Assembly: GCA_028684345.1 (NCBI GenBank)
Contig: JAQUGB010000019.1
Location: 1 to 17,627, forward strand
Length of the DNA stretch: 17,627 nucleotides
Source of the DNA: Tepidiphilus sp.
GTDB taxonomy: Bacteria; Pseudomonadota; Gammaproteobacteria; Burkholderiales; Rhodocyclaceae
Direction of reading: 5' to 3'
The notes below the pieces were generated by a model. It was not told the DNA's origin and ran no database searches. It worked only from the letters and a program-made list of their open reading frames with translations. Made by a program: the position numbers and the translations under genes. This document shows, piece by piece, positions 6,693 through 13,536 of this stretch (position 1 is the first letter of the stretch; each line of letters begins with the position of its first letter).

Positions 6693-8582
6693 GTGAGCGA
6701 CTTTGCCGGAATGCAGGATCTATTGCAGGATTTTCTCGTCGAGGCGGAGGATCTGCTCTCGGGGGTCGACAACAAGCTGGTCGAACTCGAACGCAATCCC
6801 GACAACCGGGCCCTATTGAACGAGATTTTCCGCGGTTTCCATACCATCAAGGGGGGGGCGGGTTTTTTGGGGGCACAGGAACTCGTCACCTTGTGCCATC
6901 TCACCGAAAACCTCTTCGACAAGCTGCGCAACGGCGAGCTGCATTTGAGCCCAGCGCTGATGGACGTCATTCTCGAAGCCACGGCGGCGGTGCGCGAGAT
7001 GTTCGGTTATCTCGAGCGCAGCGTGCAGCCGCCACCGGCCGATCCGCAGCTGCTCGAACGTCTGCGCTTGGCCATTGCCGGCAAGCTCGAGCAAGGCGGC
7101 CGAACGCCGGTTTCGGGCGAGACCGAACGCGCCGCACGGCAGCCGGGCGCAGCCGAGCCGGATTGGGAGCGTTTGCACGCCGTGGTGACGGATGATGAAA
7201 ACGGGCCCGTCGAGGCGAAGGACGATCCCGAGGGGCGCGAGCAAGGCAAGCAGGAAAGCGCCGCGGAGACGAATGCCGGGGAGGAAAAACCGGCCGCCGT
7301 GCCGGTGCCTACGGCGCGTCGCGCCGCGGTACCTTTGGGCCGCAAGGACACGGTGCAGCGCGAAACCGCCATCCGGGTCGATACCGCCCGGCTCGATCAG
7401 GTGCTCAATCTCGCCGGAGAGATCGGGCTCACCAAGAACCGCCTCACGGCCCTCAGGAGCGACATCCTCTCGGGAAAGACCGACCAGGATACGTTGCATG
7501 CGCTCGACGTGGCGGTCAATCAGCTCGATTTGCTCGTCTCCGACCTGCAAAACGCCGTCATGAAGACGCGCATGCAGCCGATCGGGCGCCTCTTCCAGAA
7601 ATATCCGCGCATCGCGCGCGACCTCGCGCGGCAGTTGGGCAAGGAAGTCGAGCTCGTCATCCAGGGGGAAGAGACCGAGATCGACAAGACGATGATCGAG
7701 GATCTCTCCGATCCACTCATCCACCTCATCCGCAACGCGGTCGATCACGGCATCGAGATGCCCGATGATCGCATTGCGGTGGGCAAGCCGCCCCAGGGGA
7801 CGGTGACGCTGGCCGCCAAGCAGGAAGGGGATCACATCGTCATCATCGTCGCCGACGACGGCCGTGGCATGGATCCCGAGAAGATCCGCGCCAAGGCGGT
7901 AGAGAAAGGGCTCATCACGCCGGAAGAAGCCAACGGCCTCGACGAGCGTCAAAGCCTGAACCTCATCTTTTTGCCCGGTTTTTCCCTGGCCGATCGAATT
8001 TCCGACGTCTCCGGTCGTGGTGTGGGCACCGACGTGGTGCGCACCAACATCACCAAGCTCAACGGCACCATCGACGTGCGCTCCGAAGTCGGGCGCGGTA
8101 CCACGTTCATCATCAACCTGCCGCTCACCTTGGCGATCCTGCCGGTGCTGTTGGTGCGCCTGGGCGAGCAGCCTTTCGCCGTACCGCTTTCCATGGTGCG
8201 CGAGATCCTGCCGATCCACCTCGACGAAGTGCGCGAGGTCGGCGGACGGGCGACGCTCTTCGTGCGCGGGGAAGTGCTGCCGATCCTGCCCTTGGCCAAT
8301 CTCCTAAACTGGACGCTGGACCATGCCCCGGCCTATGGCGTGCTCATGCAGATGGCCGAATTCTCCTTCATCCTCGGTATCGACACCTTCGCCGGACGTG
8401 AGGATGCGGTGATCAAGTCGCTGGAGGATTTCCGCCCCAAAGGCGTGGCGGGGGTGACCATCCTCTCGAACGGCCAGATCGTGCTGATCCTCGACATGAA
8501 GGAGCTCTTCGAGACCGGTACGGGCACCAAGGGGGTGAGCAAGGCGTCGCTCGAAGCGAAGAAAGCGGTTGCTCCTGCTTGA
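6693..8582 (+). CDS. cheA: Chemotaxis histidine kinase CheA (no recognisable P2 domain)
   Basis: A 629-residue receptor-coupled kinase that passes phosphate to CheY. Domains in order: P1/Hpt about 7-105 with phosphorylated His50 (FHTIKGGAGFLG); a disordered-looking Gly/Glu/Ala-rich linker about 132-222; P3 dimerisation helices about 225-300; P4 ATPase about 310-477, with N box LIRNAVDHG (Asn348), VADDGRGMD and SGRGVGTDVV; and the P5 CheW-like regulatory domain about 482-612. The usual P2 domain that docks CheY and CheB is not recognisable, because the linker is low-complexity throughout. The GTG start has GGGAGA 6-12 bases ahead (6681-6686); an ATG six codons in is less well placed. It is the last gene of the chemotaxis operon and is followed by a hairpin. 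No cheW follows it. Confidence 0.96.
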   Translation: MSDFAGMQDLLQDFLVEAEDLLSGVDNKLVELERNPDNRALLNEIFRGFHTIKGGAGFLGAQELVTLCHLTENLFDKLRNGELHLSPALMDVILEATAAVREMFGYLERSVQPPPADPQLLERLRLAIAGKLEQGGRTPVSGETERAARQPGAAEPDWERLHAVVTDDENGPVEAKDDPEGREQGKQESAAETNAGEEKPAAVPVPTARRAAVPLGRKDTVQRETAIRVDTARLDQVLNLAGEIGLTKNRLTALRSDILSGKTDQDTLHALDVAVNQLDLLVSDLQNAVMKTRMQPIGRLFQKYPRIARDLARQLGKEVELVIQGEETEIDKTMIEDLSDPLIHLIRNAVDHGIEMPDDRIAVGKPPQGTVTLAAKQEGDHIVIIVADDGRGMDPEKIRAKAVEKGLITPEEANGLDERQSLNLIFLPGFSLADRISDVSGRGVGTDVVRTNITKLNGTIDVRSEVGRGTTFIINLPLTLAILPVLLVRLGEQPFAVPLSMVREILPIHLDEVREVGGRATLFVRGEVLPILPLANLLNWTLDHAPAYGVLMQMAEFSFILGIDTFAGREDAVIKSLEDFRPKGVAGVTILSNGQIVLILDMKELFETGTGTKGVSKASLEAKKAVAPA

Positions 8583-8604
8583 AGCAAAATGGAGCGCTGC
8601 AGAT

Positions 8605-8634
8605 GAAGGCGGCGGGTGGGGACCCACCGCCTTC
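8605..8634. terminator. Hairpin between convergent cheA and tal, probable bidirectional terminator
   Basis: GAAGGCGG (8605-8612) pairs exactly with CCGCCTTC (8627-8634). After one C/A mismatch, GGGT (8614-8617) pairs with ACCC (8622-8625) around a GGGG loop. The plus strand continues GTTTC and the minus strand has TTTT some 16 bases on, so neither side has a classical long T run. The position between two convergent operons supports a terminator. It ends four bases from the tal stop. Confidence 0.6.
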
Positions 8635-8637
8635 GTT

Positions 8638-9720
8638 TCAGGAAAGGAGCTCGAGGAGCCGTTGCTGCGCCGCCTCGAACTGGGCCAGGCCCTGCTGCTG
8701 CAGCGTCTCTCCGATCGCCTCGAGGTCGATGTCGATCCGAGCGCATCGCTCCCAGTGTGCCTGGGCGGCTTCGACGTCTTCCACGATCGTCGCGCCGCGC
8801 GCCTGGCCGTGATCGAGGAGCGCCATCAGCGTCGCCTCGGGCAAGGTATTGACCGTCTCCGGCCCCACCAGCGGTTCCACGTAGAGCAGATCCGGATAAG
8901 CAGGGTTCTTGGTGCTGGTACTCGCCCACAACGGCCGTTGCGCCCGGGCTCCGGCGCGGCGCAAGGATCCGAGAGCGTCCTCGCCGAAATGGCGCAGGAA
9001 ATCCTGGTAGGCGAGCTTGGCGAAGGCCACCGCGGTCTTTCCCTGCCATTCGGGGTGTTCGGGCGCGCGTTCGGCCAGCAGCGCATCGACGGCCGTGTCG
9101 AGCCGTGAGAGGAAGAGGCTCGCCACGCCGAAAATGGGTGCGAGCGGCCGGCCGGCGGCTTGGCGCTGCTCGAGGCCCCGCCGATAGGCCTCGGCAACGC
9201 GCCGGTACTGCGTGCGCGAGAAGAGCAGCGTCACGTTCACGTTGATCCCCTCGGCGACGAGCGCCTCCAGGGCCTGGGCACCCGCAGCGGTGCCGGGAAT
9301 CTTGACGAGCAGATTGGGGCGTTCGATCGCGGCATGCACTTGCCGGGCGGCAGCGATCGTGCCGGCGGCATCGTGCGCGAGCTCGGGGTCTACTTCCAGG
9401 CTCACGTAGCCGCGCTCGCCGCCCGATGCTTTCCATAGCGGAAGGAGCAGGTCGCAGGCGCGGCGTACGTCGGCGAAGGTGAGCCGTTCGAGCCGTGCCC
9501 CAGGGGTGAGGTCGGCGCGGCGCAAGGCTTCGACGTCTTCCCGATAGAGGGGGCTCTTGGCGATGGCGTTTTCGAAGATGGCCGGATTGGTCGTGATGCC
9601 GCTCACGCCCCTCTCCAGCAGACGGGCGAGCCGCCCGCCCTCGATGAGATCGCGCGAGAGGTTGTCGAGCCAGATCTGCTGACCGAGTTCGAGGAGCTGA
9701 TGCAGCACGGTTCGGGTCAT
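8638..9720 (-). CDS. tal: Transaldolase (long, about 360-residue type)
   Basis: Transaldolase moves a dihydroxyacetone unit between sugar phosphates in the non-oxidative pentose phosphate pathway, in the cytoplasm. The 360-residue length and the motifs IWLDNLSRDLI (residues 16-26), GVSGITTNPAIF (38-49) and NLLVKIPGT (136-144) match the longer bacterial Tal subfamily. Lys140 in LLVKIPGT is the expected Schiff-base lysine. The ATG at 9720 overlaps the truC stop as ATGA on the minus strand, so translation is probably coupled; a much longer reading frame in the same register runs into truC without homology and is not used. It is the last gene before the terminator hairpin. The assignment is firm. 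Confidence 0.94.
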   Translation of the reverse strand: MTRTVLHQLLELGQQIWLDNLSRDLIEGGRLARLLERGVSGITTNPAIFENAIAKSPLYREDVEALRRADLTPGARLERLTFADVRRACDLLLPLWKASGGERGYVSLEVDPELAHDAAGTIAAARQVHAAIERPNLLVKIPGTAAGAQALEALVAEGINVNVTLLFSRTQYRRVAEAYRRGLEQRQAAGRPLAPIFGVASLFLSRLDTAVDALLAERAPEHPEWQGKTAVAFAKLAYQDFLRHFGEDALGSLRRAGARAQRPLWASTSTKNPAYPDLLYVEPLVGPETVNTLPEATLMALLDHGQARGATIVEDVEAAQAHWERCARIDIDLEAIGETLQQQGLAQFEAAQQRLLELLS

Positions 9721-10556
9721 ACGTCGTCTTCCTGGGCGTCGTCGCAGGGGCTTGGCAGAGGGGCCGCGAGGGCGGCGATCTTCGCTCTTAGCATACCATC
9801 TTCGTGCAGCGATTCGACGAAGGAAAGCGCCTCTTCCCAACCAAGCCGACGGGCGAGGGCGGCGAAGGTCGCGTCGAGCGCGTGCAGCACGAGCGGTGCG
9901 TTTCCTTCCGGGTGACGCACTGCCAGATCGCAGCAGGTGAGCAGCAGGCGCGACACGCCCAGGTGCTCGCGCCAGAGACGGTTGTGTAGGCCGTGGCCGT
10001 AGGTGGTGTCGCCGATGAGGGGGTAGCCGGCATGGCGCAGGTGGCGGCGGATCTGGTGCTGACGACCGTCGTCCGGATAACAGGCCACGAGCGCGTAGCG
10101 GCTGGTGGGGTGGCGGTCGTTGGGCCAAGGCAGTTCGATCGTGGCCAGGCGCCGTACCTCGGTGCGTGCCGCTTTCTCGGCATCGCGCGACCCCGGGACG
10201 GTGCGGGCGATGCGCGACAGCGGCCGATCGATCGTCAGAGTCTCGGGCGGATGTCCTCGCACCACGGCGAGGTAGCGCTTCGCCACACGCCGGGCGGCGA
10301 ATTCGGCCGCCACGGCGGCGGCAGCGGACGCGTCGAGCGCGAAGAGCACCGGCCCGGAGGTCGGTTTGTCGAGCCGATGGACGGGGAAGACATGCCGGCC
10401 GAGGCGATCGCGCAGCCAACGCAGCAGGATGCGGGATTCGCGCGTATCGAGCTCGGTAGGATGGACGAGCCAGCCCGAGGGCTTGAAAACGGCGACGAGC
10501 CGCTCGTCCTGATACAGGAACCGCGGCCCGTCGCGCTCGGGTGGTGCCGTATTCAG
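9717..10556 (-). CDS. truC: tRNA pseudouridine synthase TruC-like (RluA family), apparent CTG start
   Basis: RluA-family enzymes isomerise uridine to pseudouridine; the closest fit is TruC, which modifies position 65 of tRNA. Motifs in order: FLYQDERLVAVFKPSGWLVH (residues 13-32), the catalytic HRLDKPTSG (60-68, Asp63), the VAKRYLAVVRG strand, GRQHQIRRHLRHAGYPLIGD and a LLLTCCDL strand. No ATG, GTG or TTG exists in frame between an upstream stop (10596-10598) and the GTG at 10349, which lies after the catalytic Asp. The best start is CTG at 10556, four bases after the sodB stop, giving 279 residues. No ribosome site is seen, so coupling to sodB translation is likely. The stop overlaps the tal start by ATGA. 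A sequence error or another rare start is possible; the family call is firm. Confidence 0.85.
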   Translation of the reverse strand: MNTAPPERDGPRFLYQDERLVAVFKPSGWLVHPTELDTRESRILLRWLRDRLGRHVFPVHRLDKPTSGPVLFALDASAAAAVAAEFAARRVAKRYLAVVRGHPPETLTIDRPLSRIARTVPGSRDAEKAARTEVRRLATIELPWPNDRHPTSRYALVACYPDDGRQHQIRRHLRHAGYPLIGDTTYGHGLHNRLWREHLGVSRLLLTCCDLAVRHPEGNAPLVLHALDATFAALARRLGWEEALSFVESLHEDGMLRAKIAALAAPLPSPCDDAQEDDV

Positions 10557-10560
10557 AACG

Positions 10561-11148
10561 TCAGGCGGCGTAGTTGCGCTCCGCGAACTCCCAGTTCACC
10601 AGGTGTTCGAGGAAGGCGGTGACGAAGTCGGCGCGGCGGTTGCGGTAGTCGATGTAGTAGGCGTGCTCCCACACGTCGATGCACAGCAGCGGCGTGTCGC
10701 CCGTGGTGAGCGGGGTGCCGGCTGCGCCCATGTTGACCACGTCGACCGAGCCGTCGGCTTTCTTCACCAACCACGTCCAGCCGGAGCCGAAGTTGCCGAC
10801 GGCGCTGGTGTGAAAGACTTTTTTGAACTCGTCGAAGCTGCCCCATTTGGCCTTGATGGCATCGAGCAGCGCCCCTTTGGGCTCGCCGCCGCCGTTGGGT
10901 TTCATGCAGTGCCAGAAGAAGGTGTGGTTCCAGGTTTGCGCGGCGTTGTTGTACAGGCCGCCGGCCGGGGCTTTCTTGACGATGGACTCGAGGTCCATGT
11001 TCTCGTATTCGGTACCCTTGATGAGGTTGTTGAGGTTGGTCACGTAGGCCTGATGGTGCTTGCCGTAGTGGTACTCCATCGTCTCTTCGGAGATGTAGGG
11101 GGCAAGCGCGTTCTTCGGATAAGGCAGTTCGGGCAGTTTGTGTTCCAT
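10561..11148 (-). CDS. sodB: Superoxide dismutase, iron type
   Basis: A 195-residue cytoplasmic enzyme that converts superoxide to oxygen and hydrogen peroxide. Metal ligands are visible at His27 (EYHYGKHH), His75 (TWNHTFFW), Asp158 and His162 (DVWEHAYYIDY). The AAQTWNHTF context, with Gln71 in the N-terminal half, favours iron over manganese use. Length and ends match the family. AGGAGA stands before the ATG at suitable spacing. It follows xseA after 68 bases, which contain a small GC hairpin, and precedes truC by four bases, so the minus-strand genes may be read as one unit with possible modulation here. No signal peptide is present. Confidence 0.96.
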   Translation of the reverse strand: MEHKLPELPYPKNALAPYISEETMEYHYGKHHQAYVTNLNNLIKGTEYENMDLESIVKKAPAGGLYNNAAQTWNHTFFWHCMKPNGGGEPKGALLDAIKAKWGSFDEFKKVFHTSAVGNFGSGWTWLVKKADGSVDVVNMGAAGTPLTTGDTPLLCIDVWEHAYYIDYRNRRADFVTAFLEHLVNWEFAERNYAA

Positions 11149-11172
11149 GTTTCTCTCTCCTTTGCGTGAAGG

Positions 11173-11190
11173 GCCGGCTGTCGTGCCGGC
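11173..11190 (-). other. Small GC hairpin between xseA and sodB
   Basis: GCCGGC (11173-11178) and GCCGGC (11185-11190) can pair around the loop TGTCGT. On the minus strand it lies after the xseA stop and about 25 bases before the sodB start. No T run follows, so it is not a standard terminator; it could stabilise or attenuate the message. Confidence 0.35.
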
Positions 11191-11216
11191 GGGGGCTGAG
11201 GAAAACCCTTAGCATT

Positions 11217-12572
11217 TTAGTCGGACTTTTCCACCCCGACAACCTCGGCCGCAGCGCGGCCATCGTGGAATTCGAGGCGGATGGCTTGCCCCGAGGCGAG
11301 CTGCCCCGCGCTCGTGAGCACTTGGCCGGCGGCATCGCTCACCAGCGCATAGCCGCGCTCCAGCACCGCCTTGGGGTCGAGCGCGTGAAGGCGGTCTTCG
11401 AGCCGCTCCAGCCGGCGGCGGGGGGCTTCCAGCGCCTGCATCGCGGCACGAGGCAGGCGCTCGCCGAAGGCGTCGAGCCGGGCGCGGTGTCCGGCGAGCG
11501 TCGGTCGGGCGGCGGCAAGCCGCCGGTGCAGGGCATCGAGCCTCAGCCGTGACTCGGCGAGCGTGCGCCGCTGCCCTGCCGTGAGCCGTGCGTGCAGCCC
11601 TTCGAGCCGCCGATGGGCTTCCGCGAGGCGCGCCGCCGGGTGCGTGAGACGCAGCTGCAGGCGGTCGAGCCGCTGGCTTTCGGTGAGCAGACGCTCGCGC
11701 AGCGCCCGCTGCAGGCGCCGCGCCAGCAGATCGAGTTCGAGCGGCAGTTCGGTCCAGCCCTGGCTCACCAGCATCGCCGCGCCGGTGGGCGTGGGAGCGC
11801 GCAGGTCGGCCACCAGATCGGCGACGGTCACGTCGGCTTCGTGCCCGACGCCGCTCACGATCGGCACGGGGCTCGCGGCGATCGCGCGGGCGAGCGCTTC
11901 GTCGTTGTAGGCCATGAGATCTTCGGGGCTGCCGCCGCCGCGCACGAGCAGCGCCGCTTCGATGCCGAGCCGCGCCGCAGCCTCGCCAAGGAGTGCGAGC
12001 GCCGCCGCCATTTGCGCCGGCGCTTCCGCGCCCTGCACCAGCGTGGGCAAGAGCACGATCTCGATGAGGGGCGCGCGTTGGCGCAGCGTGCGCAGCACGT
12101 CGTGGATGGCGTCCCCCGCCGGTGAGGTGATGAGCGCAAGGCGCCGCGGTCGACGCGGCAGGGGGCGCTTCCTTTCGGTGGCGAAGAGCCCTTCGGCCTC
12201 GAGCTTGGCCTTGACGGCCAGGAAACGCTGCCACAGCAGGCCGGCACCGGCCGGCTTGAGACCGCGCACCACCAGCTGGTAATCGCCTCGGGGGGCATAG
12301 ACGCTCAACTGGCCGGCCGCCTCCACGCTGTGCCCTTCGGCGAGTAGCCGCGCGAAGGCCGTCGCCTGTCGCCGCCACAGGACGCAACGCAGTGCCGCGA
12401 CTTCGTCCTTGAGCGTGAAGTAGCAGTGCCCGGAGGCGGCGAGGGTGAGGCCGGAGATCTCACCGATGACGTTGACCTCGGCAAAACCCGTTTCCAGGCA
12501 GTCTTTGATGCGTTGTGTGAGCTGGCCGACGGTTTCGGTCGGTGGCGGGAAGGGGGTGGAATCGGGGCTCAT
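11217..12572 (-). CDS. xseA: Exodeoxyribonuclease VII large subunit
   Basis: XseA with XseB forms exonuclease VII, which degrades single-stranded DNA from either end to short oligonucleotides. From the chosen ATG the protein is 451 residues, near the usual length. Residues about 12-105 are the OB-fold DNA-binding domain (VNVIGEISGLTLAASGHCYF). The catalytic domain starts near 125 with LALITSPAGDAIHDVL (Asp154), VRGGGSPEDLMAYND (Arg211) and SGVGHEADVTVADL (His244, Asp247). Residues about 270-405 are a long Arg/Leu-rich coiled-coil region. The C-terminus returns to a conserved ALERGYALV-like stretch. No xseB is seen nearby. Start choice: ATG 12572 gives the family-like N-terminus; in-frame alternatives at 12596 and 12662 add residues without homology. 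No ribosome site precedes 12572, but TACAAT lies seven bases ahead. Confidence 0.94.
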   Translation of the reverse strand: MSPDSTPFPPPTETVGQLTQRIKDCLETGFAEVNVIGEISGLTLAASGHCYFTLKDEVAALRCVLWRRQATAFARLLAEGHSVEAAGQLSVYAPRGDYQLVVRGLKPAGAGLLWQRFLAVKAKLEAEGLFATERKRPLPRRPRRLALITSPAGDAIHDVLRTLRQRAPLIEIVLLPTLVQGAEAPAQMAAALALLGEAAARLGIEAALLVRGGGSPEDLMAYNDEALARAIAASPVPIVSGVGHEADVTVADLVADLRAPTPTGAAMLVSQGWTELPLELDLLARRLQRALRERLLTESQRLDRLQLRLTHPAARLAEAHRRLEGLHARLTAGQRRTLAESRLRLDALHRRLAAARPTLAGHRARLDAFGERLPRAAMQALEAPRRRLERLEDRLHALDPKAVLERGYALVSDAAGQVLTSAGQLASGQAIRLEFHDGRAAAEVVGVEKSD

Positions 12573-12579
12573 GCGCGCG

Positions 12580-12585
12580 ATTGTA
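12580..12585 (-). promoter_or_regulatory. Possible -10 element (TACAAT) just before xseA
   Basis: Read on the minus strand, TACAAT ends seven bases before the xseA ATG at 12572. A transcript starting at the usual distance would begin at or next to the start codon, giving a leaderless message. No convincing -35 element is visible at 16-18 bases, so this is weak. Confidence 0.25.
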
Positions 12586-12654
12586 CTGCGTTTCATCCCC
12601 AACGAGACGCTTTCTGTCATGCAACGGTAGCATCGGAACAGAAGCGCTTGATTT

Positions 12655-12720
12655 CTCGGCATGTTTTTGTAAACTATTGATTTTTATGTGTAATTTTTTT
12701 GATGAAAAATGTGGCAAAGT
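12655..12720. other. AT-rich island in the xseA-exbB gap
   Basis: In a GC-rich window, 12661-12720 is roughly three-quarters A+T, with runs such as TAATTTTTTT (12691-12700). It is non-coding on both strands. The whole 12573-12918 gap otherwise holds the DnaA-box cluster, a -10 box and a leader hairpin described separately. The island could be an UP-element, a curved or easily melted DNA segment, or a duplex-unwinding element next to the DnaA boxes. Confidence 0.6.
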
Positions 12721-12765
12721 GAGGTTCTTCCTACCGCGACAAGGGTTATGCCTGGTTTCGCACTT

Positions 12766-12800
12766 TCATACACAAAGTTATCCACAGACTTTGTGGAAGA
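12766..12800. promoter_or_regulatory. DnaA-box cluster within a dyad
   Basis: TTATCCACA at 12778-12786 is a perfect DnaA box. TCATACACA at 12766-12774 matches TTATNCACA with one mismatch in the same orientation. On the minus strand TCTTCCACA (12800-12792) is a two-mismatch box facing the perfect one. The perfect box sits in an inverted repeat, CACAAAGT (12771-12778) and ACTTTGTG (12788-12795), with a nine-base centre. A weaker minus-strand TTTGCCACA lies at 12718-12710. Binding by DnaA is inferred from consensus only; another dyad-binding regulator is possible. Confidence 0.5.
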
Positions 12801-12851
12801 GTGGAACAAGGTGTGCGGCCGGCGCGGCGCCCCATTCGAGGCGGGCTGAGA

Positions 12852-12857
12852 TATAAT
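12852..12857 (+). promoter_or_regulatory. Consensus -10 box (TATAAT) of the exbB operon
   Basis: TATAAT is a perfect sigma-70 -10 hexamer. No good -35 hexamer is found 16-18 bases upstream in the GC-rich stretch, so an activator may be needed. Transcription would start near 12864, leaving a leader of about 55 bases before the GTG at 12919. Confidence 0.5.
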
Positions 12858-12867
12858 GCCGGGAGCA

Positions 12868-12887
12868 AAGGCCGTCGTCTCGGCCTT
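12868..12887 (+). promoter_or_regulatory. Leader hairpin upstream of exbB
   Basis: AAGGCCG (12868-12874) pairs perfectly with CGGCCTT (12881-12887) around TCGTCT. It lies in the predicted 5' leader, about 17 bases before the ribosome site, and has no following T run. It may protect or tune the message. Confidence 0.4.
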
Positions 12888-12903
12888 CGTCGTGCAAATC
12901 TCC

Positions 12904-12910
12904 GAGAGGG
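12904..12910 (+). promoter_or_regulatory. Ribosome binding site deciding the exbB start
   Basis: GAGAGGG lies eight bases before the GTG at 12919. The upstream in-frame ATG at 12856 overlaps the TATAAT box and has no ribosome site, and residues between the two starts do not resemble the family. Confidence 0.6.
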
Positions 12911-12918
12911 CATGGTTC

Positions 12919-13536
12919 GTGTGGTCGATCATACAGGCATCGGGGTGGCCGATATGGCCGCTGTTGTTGGCTTCCATCCTTGCGGTGGCAATCGTGATCG
13001 AACGTGCCTGGACATTGCGACGCACGCGCATCAATCCACCAGGGCTGCTCGCCTCGGTGCTCGAGGAGTTGCGTCGTGGCGCATCGCCGCAAGAGCTTGC
13101 GTTGCGGCTGGAGGGGCATTCGCCGCTCGGGCGTGTGTTCGCGGCCGGGCTGCGCAATTACCGCTCTTCTCGTGAGGTGATGAAAGAGGCGATCGAGGAC
13201 GCCGGTCGGGTGGTGGCGCACGGCTTGGAGCGCTATCTCACGGCTTTGGGGACCATTGCCGCGGTCTCGCCGCTCTTGGGTTTGTTGGGTACCATCATCG
13301 GCATGATCGAGATCTTCGCCTCACAGTCGGCCGCTGGTACCAATCCCCAGCAGCTGGCGCATGGCATCTCGGTGGCGCTCAACACCACCGGGCTCGGACT
13401 CATCATCGCCATTCCTGCGACCATTTTCTGGCGCCATTTCCGGGCCTACGTCGATTCCCTGGTCTTGGAGATGGAACAGGAAGCCGTGCGTTTGGTGGAA
13501 GTGGCCCACGGTGAGCGGGCCGGAGCCGAAGTATGA
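12919..13536 (+). CDS. exbB: MotA/TolQ/ExbB family proton channel protein
   Basis: An inner-membrane protein of 205 residues that with its ExbD partner forms a proton-driven motor complex. Three membrane segments are visible: about 10-28 (WPIWPLLLASILAVAIVIE), 109-133 (the TIAAVSPLLGLLGTIIGMIE signature) and 150-172 (the VALNTTGLGLIIAIPATIF segment). A cytoplasmic loop of about 80 residues lies between the first two. The GTG start at 12919 is chosen for its ribosome site and because family members begin close to the IIQASGWPIWPLLL sequence. An upstream ATG at 12856 would add 21 unrelated residues. The stop overlaps exbD by ATGA. Whether it drives a TonB-type or another envelope process is unknown; a tonB is not seen here. 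Confidence 0.9.
   Translation: MWSIIQASGWPIWPLLLASILAVAIVIERAWTLRRTRINPPGLLASVLEELRRGASPQELALRLEGHSPLGRVFAAGLRNYRSSREVMKEAIEDAGRVVAHGLERYLTALGTIAAVSPLLGLLGTIIGMIEIFASQSAAGTNPQQLAHGISVALNTTGLGLIIAIPATIFWRHFRAYVDSLVLEMEQEAVRLVEVAHGERAGAEV

Noticed and set aside
8638..10419. A 593-codon minus-strand frame that would fuse about 230 residues to transaldolase
   Set aside because: The added part is an out-of-register reading of truC (Arg/Ala/Pro-rich), and transaldolase has a proper ATG at 9720 coupled to the truC stop.
11173..11190. GCCGGC hairpin as a rho-independent terminator after xseA
   Set aside because: The stem is only six pairs and no T run follows on the minus strand.
12856..12918. ATG at 12856 as the exbB start
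   Set aside because: It overlaps the TATAAT box, has no ribosome site, covers a leader hairpin and adds residues not typical of the family; GTG 12919 fits better.
12684..13157. Minus-strand frame across the xseA-exbB gap and exbB
   Set aside because: The composition is not protein-like for any family, and it crosses the promoter region and a real membrane-protein gene.
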